A stretch of 64,000 nt of DNA from DASSUW01 sp963730535 (lineage in GTDB: Bacteria; Actinomycetota; Thermoleophilia; Solirubrobacterales; Solirubrobacteraceae), in assembly GCA_963730535.1 (NCBI GenBank), contig CAVSRU010000007.1:1-64000 (forward strand), given 5' to 3'. The stretch's first letter is position 1. The number at the start of each line of letters is the position of its first letter. Positions 7,954 to 15,674 of the stretch are shown here, one piece after another. Under the pieces are notes generated by a model. It searched no databases and was not told the DNA's origin. It saw only the letters and a program-made list of their open reading frames with translations. Both the position numbers and the translations under genes were made by a program.

Positions 7954-9288
7954 TCACGTCGGCGGTGGGCGTAGCCGCAGCTGGATGGTCCACGCGGCAC
8001 GCGGCACGTTTTCGCCGCGTATGCGTAGCGTGGCGCGGATGGCGCGCGGGCGAGTGGCCACTCGTCGGCCGACCTCGGTCAGTCGCAGCCAGGCGGTCAT
8101 CACTCCGGTGGTGGTGTGGCGCCTCCCCACGGCAAGGAGCCGCCGGCTCCCGAACGCCTCCCGGAGCGTCACGCTCCCAGAGCACTGAAACTGACCCTTC
8201 CGTGGGCTTTCCCAATCGTCCCAATCTGTGGTCAAGCAGAGGACCGAGTAGCGAAGCCCGGTTCGGGTTCGAGTCCTTCTCGGGCGTGTTCGCATAATGC
8301 CGCCTCGGGCCGCGATCATCTCGCATGAGCGCTCCACGAAGTCGGTCGCGTGTGGTTGCGAGAGCCGGTCCAACCCTTGCCCGCACCTGATCGCGTCGCC
8401 GAAGATTGGGAACGGCGGAGGTAGCCGCTCGGGACCGATGAACCCCAGTTCGGAGTTGAACCCGAATCCGTCGGCGCCGCCTCGGCCGATCAAGGTGTCG
8501 CGACCGGGGCCCCCGTCGAGCGCGTTACCGCGGTCGTTGCCGGCGAGCCGGTCGTCCCCGGAGCCTCCCGTGATCGACTCGATCCGGCGCAGTATGTCGC
8601 CCTCGCCGATTCCGCCGTCGGGCAGGGTGTCGGCGAGATCGACGGACACGGGTGCGGTGCGCTGGCGGTAGCTGATCAGATCCGCCCCGGGCCCGCCGTC
8701 GATCACATCCGAATCGGGGGCCCCAGCACCCGAGGCGTCATCGCGGTCGCCGTCGGTGAGCAGATCGTCGTACAGGGCTCCCCGCAGCTGATCACGTCCG
8801 CCGCCGCCGTCAAGCGACGCCCGAGTCGCGTGCCGAGCGTCGAGGACATCGTCCCCCGGCCCCGCGTTCGCGATCACCGAAATGCCGTTGTCGCTGCTCC
8901 CGTGTTCTAATTCCGTTCCCGTCCGCAGGGTGTCGTTCATGTCGTCGAGCGCAACCAGGACTAACGGAAATGAGCCGACGGGAACGCGGCAGCGTGCGGT
9001 ATGGGCGTCGAGCGACTCGCAGGACGCCCCCGGCACCACCACTGCACCCGCGTCCCTGACCGTGACACTGTCTCCCGTCCGCACCTCCGCAAAGAGCAGA
9101 ACGTCGTTGGGCTCCCCCGCAGCCGCCTGGTAGTACACGGTTTCCGCGTTGAAGAGCGGGCTCCCTGGCACGCCTGCTGGCCCGACATAGACGGTCGCTG
9201 CCCACGCCGCCGGTGCGACGGCCAGCGAGATGCCCGAAACCACGAGGGTCATGAACAGCCGCCGCCCGATGCCTCGCCGCGCCTCCAT
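7954..9288 (-). CDS. Secreted RTX-like calcium-binding repeat protein
   Basis: This 444-residue protein has a signal peptide with an RR pair (MEARRGIGRRLFMTLVVSGI, then a hydrophobic core and AWAA). The central region carries hemolysin-type nonapeptide repeats: GGGGRDQLRG, GGPGADLISY, GGSGDDRLAG, GGPGRDTLIG and GRGGADGFGF. These repeats bind calcium and fold as a parallel beta-roll after export. N-terminal to them lies a beta-rich domain. The C-terminal about 110 residues are arginine-rich and unassigned, with SVLCLTTDW and FQCSGSVTLREAF segments. An upstream ATG at 9345 with GGGAGG before it is an alternative start. The gene stands alone. Confidence 0.75.
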   Translation of the reverse strand: MEARRGIGRRLFMTLVVSGISLAVAPAAWAATVYVGPAGVPGSPLFNAETVYYQAAAGEPNDVLLFAEVRTGDSVTVRDAGAVVVPGASCESLDAHTARCRVPVGSFPLVLVALDDMNDTLRTGTELEHGSSDNGISVIANAGPGDDVLDARHATRASLDGGGGRDQLRGALYDDLLTDGDRDDASGAGAPDSDVIDGGPGADLISYRQRTAPVSVDLADTLPDGGIGEGDILRRIESITGGSGDDRLAGNDRGNALDGGPGRDTLIGRGGADGFGFNSELGFIGPERLPPPFPIFGDAIRCGQGLDRLSQPHATDFVERSCEMIAARGGIMRTRPRRTRTRTGLRYSVLCLTTDWDDWESPRKGQFQCSGSVTLREAFGSRRLLAVGRRHTTTGVMTAWLRLTEVGRRVATRPRAIRATLRIRGENVPRAAWTIQLRLRPPPT

Positions 9289-9639
9289 CACGCAAGACCC
9301 TCGCGGAGCAACGGAGATCGATCGCGGCCGCGGCGCGCTACTCATCCACCTGTCCCTCCCAGTGTCACCGCGCGCGGCGACATGAATGCCCGGCAGGTCG
9401 TCATCAGGGGCCTTCCAAGTGGGCAACCCCCGCGCTACAGCGCGCAAGGCCGATCGTTTCGAACAGACCGACTATACGCCGCCGGGCGAGGAGTCGGTAA
9501 GGACGATCATGGCCGCATAACCGGTCGTACGAGTAGCCGAGCGTCCGGGTTGTGACGCGCCGTGATCAGGACGATCATCTCTCGCCATGGCACCTGCGGA
9601 CCTAAGTGACCCGCAGGGCGACAGCTGGACTCCACTCGG
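9289..9639. other. Gap without recognisable gene
   Basis: The sequence upstream of the RTX-like gene contains its likely leader region and possible alternative start. The rest shows no convincing gene or repeat. Confidence 0.35.
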
Positions 9640-9816
9640 CTAACCGGTAGCGCCAGCCGCCTCCTTCTCAGCTTCGAGTGCGGCGAGAACCTGCCGGTCG
9701 AGGTCGACCTCGGCTCCGGCGAGTGCGTCGGCGTCGTCACGTGCAGCGGCCTGGGCAGCTTTGCGGGCAGCCTTGACGGGGTCGTCGGCAGCCTGAGGGT
9801 CGGCGCCCGGCACCAT
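9640..9816 (-). CDS. Short alanine-rich helical protein or 3' remnant
   Basis: The reading is 58 residues from ATG: MVPGADPQAADDP, then a continuous amphipathic helix with KAARKAAQAAARDDADAL and LDRQVLAALEAEKEA. Codon use is strongly actinobacterial, so it is probably real coding sequence. The same frame stays open for 12 codons upstream of the ATG (including KSGETVERL) back to a TAG. There is no clear ribosome binding site. It may therefore be the surviving end of a longer gene rather than a complete small protein. Confidence 0.45.
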   Translation of the reverse strand: MVPGADPQAADDPVKAARKAAQAAARDDADALAGAEVDLDRQVLAALEAEKEAAGATG

Positions 9817-9936
9817 CAACCGCTCGACGGTCTCACCGCTCTTCGCGCACAGCTAACAGTCGCGCGCGCCGACTCCTGGCTGCCGTGTCGCCGTGCGACT
9901 GGGCACTCTGGCGTCGTGGGGCCCGCGTGAACTAAC

Positions 9937-9969
9937 GCGCTGCTGCTTTCGCCTGGACGCGATAGCGCC
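9937..9969. repeat. Dispersed imperfect palindrome, copy D1
   Basis: GCGCTGCTGCTTTCGCCTGG is followed by ACGCGATAGCGCC. GGCGCTATCGC (reverse of the right arm) pairs with GCGCTGCTGC with few mismatches. It is close to the family consensus. Confidence 0.6.
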
Positions 9970-9980
9970 GGCGCGTGCTC

Positions 9981-10014
9981 GACGACTGTCGCGAATTCGT
10001 CCAAAGCGATAGCC
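9981..10014. repeat. Dispersed imperfect palindrome, copy D2
   Basis: Arms ACTGTCGC and GCGATAGC flank the shared core TCGTCCAAAGC (9997-10007). It sits 12 bases after copy D1 in the same orientation, so copies can be clustered. Confidence 0.6.
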
Positions 10015-10251
10015 GGTGTTGCCGCGCGACGGACTATCGCTTATGCCTCAATCCATCAGCTAGTGGAACGCGTCGAAGACGACAATGGGCCGGCCGTCGT
10101 GACGCGTGCACTCCATCGTTCGCCGCGGCCGTCTGGGAGATCGTCCAGATTTCACGGCTCCGCCCGGATCGAGAAAGCGAGGTCTGCCTGCCTTCCTTCC
10201 TTCCTTCGACCACGGCGCGTCTCAGGGGCGTCGGGCTGCGATGATTCGCCG

Positions 10252-11070
10252 GTGTCCGTGACTGCCCTCACGTCTGCGGAGATTTCGCTGCCGGCCGAGG
10301 CCGATGGCCAGCGGGTGAGTGATCGCATCGCTGTTCTGGCTGACACCGTCGATGTCGTCGGGTTGACCGACAACCACGCCGGCCAGCCGCGAATGTCGCC
10401 GTTGGCGGCTGTGGCTCTCGCCCGCGAGCAGGGCGTCGGGACGATCGTGCACGTTTCCTGCCGCGACCGCAACCGGCTTGCGTTGCAGTCGCAGGTCGTG
10501 GGCGCCGCCGCGCTCGGCGCCGAGGGAGTGCTGTGCATGCAGGGCGATCCGGTGGCTGGCGTCGACCATGTGGCGGACATGACCGCGACCGAGCTGATCG
10601 CGAGGGCGCCGGGGTGGAGCGTCCCGCATTCGCTGGCTGTCGGGGCGGTCGTCAATCCGTTCGCCGAAGACCTGGATCGGGAGCTGCGGCTGCTGCAGCG
10701 AAAGGTCGCCGCGGGAGCAACCTTCGTGCAGTCGCAGATGGTCTTCGATCTCCCGAGGCTCGAAGCGTTCCTCGCGCGCGGCGAGGACATGCTCGCGGGC
10801 GTGCGCGTCTACGCGAGTGTGGCGTTGCTGCGCAGCGAGCGCATGGCAGAACGCGCCTGCGCGCTGCCGGGCGTGACGATCCCCGAGCCCGCCTGCGCGC
10901 AGATCCGTCGCGGTGGCGGCATCGAGCTCGCGCGCGAGCTGGCGGCCGGGCTCGCCCGTGTCTCGCGCGTGGACGCACTGCACGTCTTCCCGCTCGGGGC
11001 GGAAGCGGCCACGCGCGAGGTCGCCGCCGAGTTTCGGGTGACACGAGGCATCAACTCGCGACGTCGATAG
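10252..11070 (+). CDS. Methylenetetrahydrofolate reductase family protein
   Basis: This 272-residue TIM-barrel protein has MetF-family features. A first strand reads AEISLPAEADGQRVSDRI, followed by VDVVGLTDNHAGQPRMSPL. A segment THVSCRD-like (IVHVSCRDRNRLALQSQVVG) is next, then GVLCMQGDPV and NPFAEDLDRELRLLQRKVAA, and GATFVQSQMVFDL. This family reduces 5,10-methylenetetrahydrofolate with a flavin, supplying methyl groups for methionine. The protein is at the short end of the family, so a related folate-binding role is possible. GTG at 10252 was chosen because homology begins right after it. A methyltransferase gene follows 4 bases downstream, suggesting an operon. Confidence 0.75.
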   Translation: MSVTALTSAEISLPAEADGQRVSDRIAVLADTVDVVGLTDNHAGQPRMSPLAAVALAREQGVGTIVHVSCRDRNRLALQSQVVGAAALGAEGVLCMQGDPVAGVDHVADMTATELIARAPGWSVPHSLAVGAVVNPFAEDLDRELRLLQRKVAAGATFVQSQMVFDLPRLEAFLARGEDMLAGVRVYASVALLRSERMAERACALPGVTIPEPACAQIRRGGGIELARELAAGLARVSRVDALHVFPLGAEAATREVAAEFRVTRGINSRRR

Positions 11071-11074
11071 CGCT

Positions 11075-11785
11075 GTGAACAACAACAATCCGATTCTCGC
11101 CGAGCAACTCGCCTACTATCGGGCTCGCGCTCGTGAGTACGACAAGTGGTTCCGTCGCGAGGGGCTCCATGACTTGGGCGAAGAGCACAATGCCAGATGG
11201 CGTCTTGAGCTCAATCGAGTGTATTCAGCACTCGATGCGTTTGCGCCTCGTGGAGACGTCCTCGAGCTTGCCTACGGCACGGGTGAGTGGACGATCCGTC
11301 TCGCGGAGGTGGCGACCAGTGTAGTCGGAGTCGATGCAGCGCCGGAGATGCGCGAACTCGCTCTGGCGAAGCTGCAGGATGCCGGTAAGAGCAATGTCGA
11401 GCTCTGGGTTGACGATCTCTTCAGCTGGCAGCCAGATCAGGACTATGACGTCGTCTTCTTTGCGTTCTGGCTTTCGCACGTTCCCGAGAGCCATACCGAC
11501 CGGTTCTGGCGCAGCGTCCACGACGCGCTTCGCCCCGGAGGCCGCTTCTTCCTCGTGGATGCCGCACGCGCGGTCCTGGACAGGAACGTCATTCACGGTT
11601 CGCGACTGCCCAATCGCGAGAGCGCGACTGAGCTCAGGCGACTCGAGGACGGTCGGGAGTTTCGGATTTTCAAGCGTTCGTTCGATCCCGACCGGCTCGC
11701 GCGAGATCTTCGTGACCACGGCCTTGACGCGAGCTTTGTCGAGACGGGCGAGTTCTTCGTCTACGGACTCGGCCGACGTGCCTAG
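11075..11785 (+). CDS. Class I SAM-dependent methyltransferase
   Basis: This 236-residue protein has the methyltransferase fold. Motif I is DVLELAYGTGEWTIRLA, followed by the acidic end of strand 2 (SVVGVDAAPEMRELA). DYDVVFFAFWLSHVP lies at the motif II position, and LRPGGRFFLVDAA at motif III. The N-terminal helix (AYYRARAREYDKWF) is typical of small-molecule methyltransferases of the UbiE/Methyltransf_25 type. Substrate is unknown. It begins with GTG four bases after the MetF-like gene, so the two are probably co-transcribed and may both concern one-carbon chemistry (inference). Confidence 0.8.
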   Translation: MNNNNPILAEQLAYYRARAREYDKWFRREGLHDLGEEHNARWRLELNRVYSALDAFAPRGDVLELAYGTGEWTIRLAEVATSVVGVDAAPEMRELALAKLQDAGKSNVELWVDDLFSWQPDQDYDVVFFAFWLSHVPESHTDRFWRSVHDALRPGGRFFLVDAARAVLDRNVIHGSRLPNRESATELRRLEDGREFRIFKRSFDPDRLARDLRDHGLDASFVETGEFFVYGLGRRA

Positions 11786-12058
11786 CCCGACCTGGGACTA
11801 CTCACGCGGAGCCCGTGTGCAAGCAAGACATACGACCGGCCTCGACAGTTGTCCCGCCCGGTAAATCGTCGGTAGCGGTCCTGGCTATGCGATATGTGAT
11901 TAGAATAGGGCCCGCTGTCAGCTCGTCGTGCAGGGCGCGGTCGATGACGACCGCCTGCAATTCTGGCAATTCCTCGTAACCATTGCTCTCCTGAGCGTTG
12001 CCGGTCTCAGCGTCGTCACAGTTGTCCTCCGCGTTCGGATCGATCGCGTTGCTACTAG
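11786..12058. other. Gap with no supported gene
   Basis: Both strands stay open in parts (a 92-residue minus reading, a plus reading with one hydrophobic segment LVTIALLSVAGLSVVTVVL), but neither has a ribosome binding site or convincing composition. A relatively AT-rich patch (GATATGTGATTAGAATAGG, 11889-11907) could hold a promoter. Confidence 0.3.
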
Positions 12059-12193
12059 TCGCAGAATTCAGCGCCGCCATCGGGTGACTACGTGTTCCCG
12101 CATGGCCTGGCTCCCGTCAGCGTCGACCGCGACTCCGACCTAGGCACCTATTGGGAGCCCAACGTCTGGATGATCCACCCCGAGCTCTGCTGA
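12059..12193 (+). pseudogene. 3' end of an unidentified gene
   Basis: A 44-codon frame without any usable start codon ends in a very protein-like sequence: SGDYVFPHGLAPVSVDRDSD followed by LGTYWEPNVWMIHPELC. It resembles the end of an extracellular or enzymatic protein, with its final cysteine. A TAG stop directly upstream closes the frame, so the 5' part has been lost or frameshifted. A protein search with these 35 residues would decide the family. Confidence 0.45.
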
Positions 12194-12217
12194 CGCACAT
12201 GCGGGCCAGCATCCCCG

Positions 12218-12249
12218 CGCTACTCGTATTCGTCCAAAGCAGCAGTGAG
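12218..12249. repeat. Dispersed imperfect palindrome, copy E
   Basis: CGCTACTCGTAT and GCAGCAGTGAGG flank the shared core TCGTCCAAAGC (12230-12240). It lies in the gap between the broken gene end and the minus-strand epimerase gene. Confidence 0.6.
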
Positions 12250-12377
12250 GCGTCGCGGGACTCAGCGTGCGGGCGGACGCGCCCGGTTGGACACCGTGCA
12301 GCTCATCGGCGGCGGTGGGTCGCTTCGTCGCGGCGATGAAGCGCCTCTCGGTCGTGGCATCGCTGCGTCATCGCCGT

Positions 12378-13367
12378 CTACTGTGCCGCGACGCGCTGCG
12401 TGCCTTTGTGGTTTGCGGTGGAGGACACGACCGCTTGCGCGCGGTACCACTGCACCGTTTGGTCGACGGCGTCGGTGAGGGGCGTGGCGCGCAGGCCGAG
12501 TTCGGTTTCCGCGCGGGAGGAGTCGACGATGAACGGTTCGTCGAACTCGTAGCGCATCTCGTTGATCTCGCGGACCGTGCGGTTGACGAGGCCCAGTGCG
12601 CGCATCTGCCACGCCGGCGTGACCTTCAGCCGCGGCCGGGTGCCGGCGGCCTGGTAGACGAGTGCGACCACGTCGCGCGTGGTGCGGGTCTCGGGACTGG
12701 GTAGGTGCCAGACGCGTCCGAGCGCGTCGTCGTGTTCGCCGAGGCGGACGAGGTTTTCGCCGATGTCGGGGATGAAGGTGTAGGTGTGGGGTATGTCGGG
12801 GTCGCCCATCACCGAGGCGGTCTTGTCGGCGAGCGCGGGCGGGATCACCCAGTCGCCGATCAGCGACTGCTGGCCGGCGCGCGGCCCGAAGAAGTCCGAC
12901 GCCCGGCCGACGGTGACCTGGACGCGCCCGGCATCGTGGGCGGCCATGAGGTCGCGGGCCATCTGGGCGCGGACGCGGCCCTTGCGGGTGTGGGCGTCGT
13001 AGGCGCGCTCCTCGGTGAACGGCCGTCCGTCGGCGCGCCCGTACATGTAGACGTTGTCCATCGCGACCAGGCGCGCTTCGGCGGCCTGGGCGGCGGCGAT
13101 CGCCGCCGCTTGCAGGCCGGGGAACTCCTGCGCCCAGCGGTGATACGGCGGGTTCAGTGCCTGGTAGACGACGCGAGCGCCGTGCGTCGACGACGCCGCG
13201 AAGGCGGGATCGCTGACGTCCCCGGCCACGGACTGTACGCCCGCCACCGGTTCGCGCAGTCCGGAGCGGTTGACGATGCGCACCGACTCGCCGCGCCGGG
13301 CCAGCGCCTCGGCGATGGCCATCCCGACGGCGCCGGCGCCGAGCACGACATGGTCGACGGTCTCCAT
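12378..13367 (-). CDS. NAD-dependent epimerase/dehydratase family protein
   Basis: This 329-residue extended short-chain dehydrogenase-type protein starts METVDHVVLGAGAVGMAIAE, a nucleotide-binding GxGxxG motif. It continues with VVYQALNPPYHRW and a VAMDNVYMYGR segment, where the usual YxxxK is replaced by related residues. A hydrophobic proline-rich substrate region follows. It resembles atypical extended SDRs that modify sugars or quinones. Its start overlaps the stop of the membrane protein gene by one base (TGATG), so the two are coupled. Substrate is unknown. Confidence 0.75.
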   Translation of the reverse strand: METVDHVVLGAGAVGMAIAEALARRGESVRIVNRSGLREPVAGVQSVAGDVSDPAFAASSTHGARVVYQALNPPYHRWAQEFPGLQAAAIAAAQAAEARLVAMDNVYMYGRADGRPFTEERAYDAHTRKGRVRAQMARDLMAAHDAGRVQVTVGRASDFFGPRAGQQSLIGDWVIPPALADKTASVMGDPDIPHTYTFIPDIGENLVRLGEHDDALGRVWHLPSPETRTTRDVVALVYQAAGTRPRLKVTPAWQMRALGLVNRTVREINEMRYEFDEPFIVDSSRAETELGLRATPLTDAVDQTVQWYRAQAVVSSTANHKGTQRVAAQ

Positions 13368-13987
13368 CAGTCGGCCTGGGTGCGGGCCGGCGTAAAGCGC
13401 GCGAGGAGGAGGCCGCTGAGCAGCGTGAACACGAGCGCGCCGCCGGCGCCGAACACGGTGAACTGGTCGTCGACGCCGATGCCGGTGACCGATGCCACGG
13501 ACCAGCCGAGCGCGAAGAGCACCGGCATCGCGAGTGCCCACGGCAGCGCGAGCGCACGGCGTCCCTGCCGCGCGAGGACGAGCCCCTGGGCGGCGCCGAG
13601 CGCCGCGCCGCTGACCAGTCCCATCACGGCCAGAGCGCCGAGGTCGGTGTCGTAACCGACCAGCGCGGCACCGGCCGCGAGCCCGACGGCGTAGCCGACG
13701 GCGCTGGCGGCGATCCACGCTGCCGGGCGCCCAAGCGAGCCCTTGGCGGCCCACCACTGGACGGCGCCCAGGCCGGCGGCGGTGAGCGCGCCGCCGACCA
13801 GCGCGGCGTCGACCGCGTCTACGCGTCCCCCGATCTTCCAGCCGATGTACCCGGCGATCGGGAAGGCGGGCCAGACGGCCATCCACCGCCAGCCAGGGAA
13901 GCGCGGCCGCTCGCGGGCGGCCGGAGCGGTGTCGAGTTCTGCGGGGGCGGCGCGCTGCGGGCGCGGCAGGGTCTGAGGGGTGGCCAT
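13367..13987 (-). CDS. Multi-pass membrane protein
   Basis: This 206-residue protein has about six hydrophobic segments after a proline- and arginine-rich N-terminus. They include FPIAGYIGWKIGG, AALVGGALTAAGLGAVQWW, WIAASAVGYAVGLAAGAALV, LAVMGLVSGAALGAAQGLVL, WALAMPVLFALGWSVASV and ALVFTLLSGLLLARF. The pattern resembles small actinobacterial integral membrane proteins of unknown function. GGAAAG precedes the ATG. It is followed with one-base overlap by the epimerase-like gene and preceded by an MMPL relic. Confidence 0.65.
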   Translation of the reverse strand: MATPQTLPRPQRAAPAELDTAPAARERPRFPGWRWMAVWPAFPIAGYIGWKIGGRVDAVDAALVGGALTAAGLGAVQWWAAKGSLGRPAAWIAASAVGYAVGLAAGAALVGYDTDLGALAVMGLVSGAALGAAQGLVLARQGRRALALPWALAMPVLFALGWSVASVTGIGVDDQFTVFGAGGALVFTLLSGLLLARFTPARTQAD

Positions 13988-13988
13988 G

Positions 13989-14373
13989 TCATCTTTCCTT
14001 GGTGGTCGCGACGGGTGGGTCGGGCGGAGCCGGTGACGTCTCGGTCAGCACGCCGTCGCCGGTGTATTGGCGGACCAGCACCGCCGGTTGCAGCGGCGCG
14101 GGCCGCGGTCCTTCGACCTGCACGTTGGGCAGCCAGGACAGCCAGGCGGGAGGTACCAGTTGCGCTCGCCGAGCAGGCGCATGGCGGCGGGGATGAGCAA
14201 CAGCCGCACGATCGTGGCGTCGAGCGCGATCGCGATCCCGAAGCCCATCTCCTGAAAGGCACCACCACGCCCCACACGGCCAGGACCCGCCGGGGCCGCC
14301 GGGTAGCGAACTGCGCGAGGCGCGGCGGGCCGAACCGGGATCCCGAACCCGCGGAATCCCGAACCTCGGTCAC
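13989..14373 (-). pseudogene. Internally deleted MMPL transporter
   Basis: The GTG start overlaps the stop of the DUF4389 gene (GTGA). The frame then reads a typical MMPL N-terminus (RLAQFATRRPRRVLAVWGVV). Near 14258-14272 it jumps, out of frame, to a typical MMPL C-terminus (GFGIAIALDATIVRLLLIPA, then RLLGERNWYLP). A second one-base shift near the CTCCCGCCTGG sequence is needed to continue into WLSWLPNVQVEGPRPAPLQP and the TGA at 13989. About 550-600 residues of the usual transporter are missing. It is a clear relic of an RND/MMPL exporter like the intact one at 15.7-17.8 kb. Confidence 0.7.
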
Positions 14374-15101
14374 GAGAGCCCCGCTGCCGGCTTCGGCGTC
14401 ACGACGTTGTTCTCGGCGGTGTCGGGCGCCACTTCGTCGCCGCCCATGTCCAGGCGGAAGGGCGGGTACTTGTCGGTCATCAGCGCCGCGTAGGCGGCGA
14501 CGCGGTAGCACCAGCGGTTCATCCCCATGACGAAGTCGAAGATGGCCTTGGGGTAGCGCCCGGTGAACAGCAACACCACGCCTGCGATGCAGACCAGCAG
14601 GCCGATCAGGCCGCCGCCGGACGTCCATCCCCCGTTGTCGCTCATCGCGTTGAAGCCAGCCCACGCGCCCCCGGCGAACACGCCGACGATGAGGTACTGC
14701 GGTATCGCGAGCAGCCACCACTTGACGAGCGCCAGGCCGCGTGAGAGCTCCTGCGGGTACTCGACGTTCAGCCGCGCCGGGTAGTCCGGGACGTCGGCCA
14801 GCGTGAACGGCGGGTAGCGGTCGGTGCCGAGCGCGCTATAGGAGTAGAAGCCCACACGCCAGGACCAGCGCAGTACGCCGACGTTGAAGTCGAAGATCGC
14901 GCGCGGGTAGCGGCCCGTGAACAGGATCGCGACGAGCGCGACCAACCACAACACGATGAACGCGATCCACAGGAACACCAACACGATGACATGCGGGATC
15001 ACCAGGACCCACTTGACGAGCCACTGCCAGCGGCTCAAGTGGCTATCAAGCTCGCCCTCTACCCGCAGCGGATACACCGATGTGTCGGCGTGCTCGTTCA
15101 T
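14370..15101 (-). CDS. DUF4389 domain membrane protein
   Basis: This 243-residue membrane protein is built as two related halves. Each has a hydrophobic segment (IPHVIVLVFLWIAFIVLW in the first, GLLVCIAGVVLLFTGRYP in the second). Each then carries the motif TGRYPRAIFDFNVGVLRWSW or TGRYPKAIFDFVMGMNRWCY, followed by a tyrosine- and proline-rich segment (DRYPPFTL, DKYPPFRL). This repeated motif is the DUF4389 signature. GAGAGGAG lies 9 bases before the ATG, which decides the start over a longer frame. Its stop overlaps the start of the MMPL relic. Members often sit beside MMPL exporters, so an accessory role in export is plausible. Confidence 0.8.
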   Translation of the reverse strand: MNEHADTSVYPLRVEGELDSHLSRWQWLVKWVLVIPHVIVLVFLWIAFIVLWLVALVAILFTGRYPRAIFDFNVGVLRWSWRVGFYSYSALGTDRYPPFTLADVPDYPARLNVEYPQELSRGLALVKWWLLAIPQYLIVGVFAGGAWAGFNAMSDNGGWTSGGGLIGLLVCIAGVVLLFTGRYPKAIFDFVMGMNRWCYRVAAYAALMTDKYPPFRLDMGGDEVAPDTAENNVVTPKPAAGLS

Positions 15102-15175
15102 GACACGCACTCCTCTCGAAACAGCATGTGGGCGCCGGGCGGCGCCGTCCTTCAAAGGTCTCCCGAGGGCCACCT

Positions 15176-15199
15176 ACGCTGCTGCTAGGAGCGCGAGCG
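15176..15199. repeat. Dispersed imperfect palindrome, copy F0
   Basis: ACGCTGCTGCTAGGAGCG followed by CGAGCG carries the family left arm (GCTGCTGCT) and a shortened centre. It is a partial or diverged copy. Confidence 0.4.
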
Positions 15200-15368
15200 T
15201 CGATCGAGGCGAGGCGGAAATGAGCCTGTTCGTCCGGCTCCAGAAGTGCCGCGCACTGATCTGCTTCTGCGACGCATCCTACTCCTTTATGCGGCGCCGC
15301 TCCGAAAAGCTGACATTGCGTCGCGGCGGCGCAGATGTCCTCACGAGCAGCGTTGGTCCAATGCGCCA

Positions 15369-15397
15369 GCGCCTATCGCTTCGTCCGGGTTCGGACG
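15369..15397. repeat. Dispersed imperfect palindrome, copy F2
   Basis: GCGCCTATCGCTTCGTCCGG followed by GTTCGGACG carries the TATCGCTT arm seen reversed in D2 and a CGTCC core. It is diverged but recognisable. Confidence 0.4.
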
Positions 15398-15674
15398 TCG
15401 TCGTCCAGGGCGCGCGATGTCGCTCGCTCAGTGGTTGGCGGCGCTGCGTGGCCAACTTCGTGCTCGCCGCGCCCACCGGTTGGGGGGTCCGCAGCCACGG
15501 AGGTTGCACATGCAACATGAGTGCCCTACGGTCGTTGTTGTCTGATGGTGGCTGTCCGGGCAACGGGCAGTCGCGGTGAGACCCGCTCACACGAGACGCC
15601 CGCGCTCCCCCTAATCGCTGGCGTCAGGGTTCGGTGGCGGTCACGCGGTGCCGACGAAAGCGTCTGGTCACAGG

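Larger units (their letters stand above)
9817..10251. other. Non-coding gap with two palindromic repeat elements
   Basis: Contains repeat copies D1 and D2 and a third weak relative (GGACTATCGCTTATGCC near 10030-10046). It also contains a short CTTCC tandem run (CTGCCTTCCTTCCTTCCTTC) near 10187-10206. No gene is supported; the frame open from 10063 is only an upstream extension of the following gene. Confidence 0.45.
15102..15674. other. Non-coding gap with palindromic repeat elements
   Basis: This divergent gap lies between DUF4389 and the MMPL exporter. It contains copies F0 and F2 and further inverted repeats. No gene is supported; the open frames are arginine-rich and lack ribosome binding sites. 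Promoters for both flanking genes should lie here, but I see no clear -10/-35 pair. Confidence 0.4.

Noticed and set aside
8255..8300. tRNA-like T-arm sequence GGTTCGAGTCC
   Set aside because: The flanking bases do not form a T-stem or acceptor stem, and the position lies within the reading frame of the RTX-like gene.
11802..12080. 92-residue minus-strand frame with acidic N-terminus
   Set aside because: No ribosome binding site, uneven codon use and no family. The plus strand is open too, so neither reading was kept.
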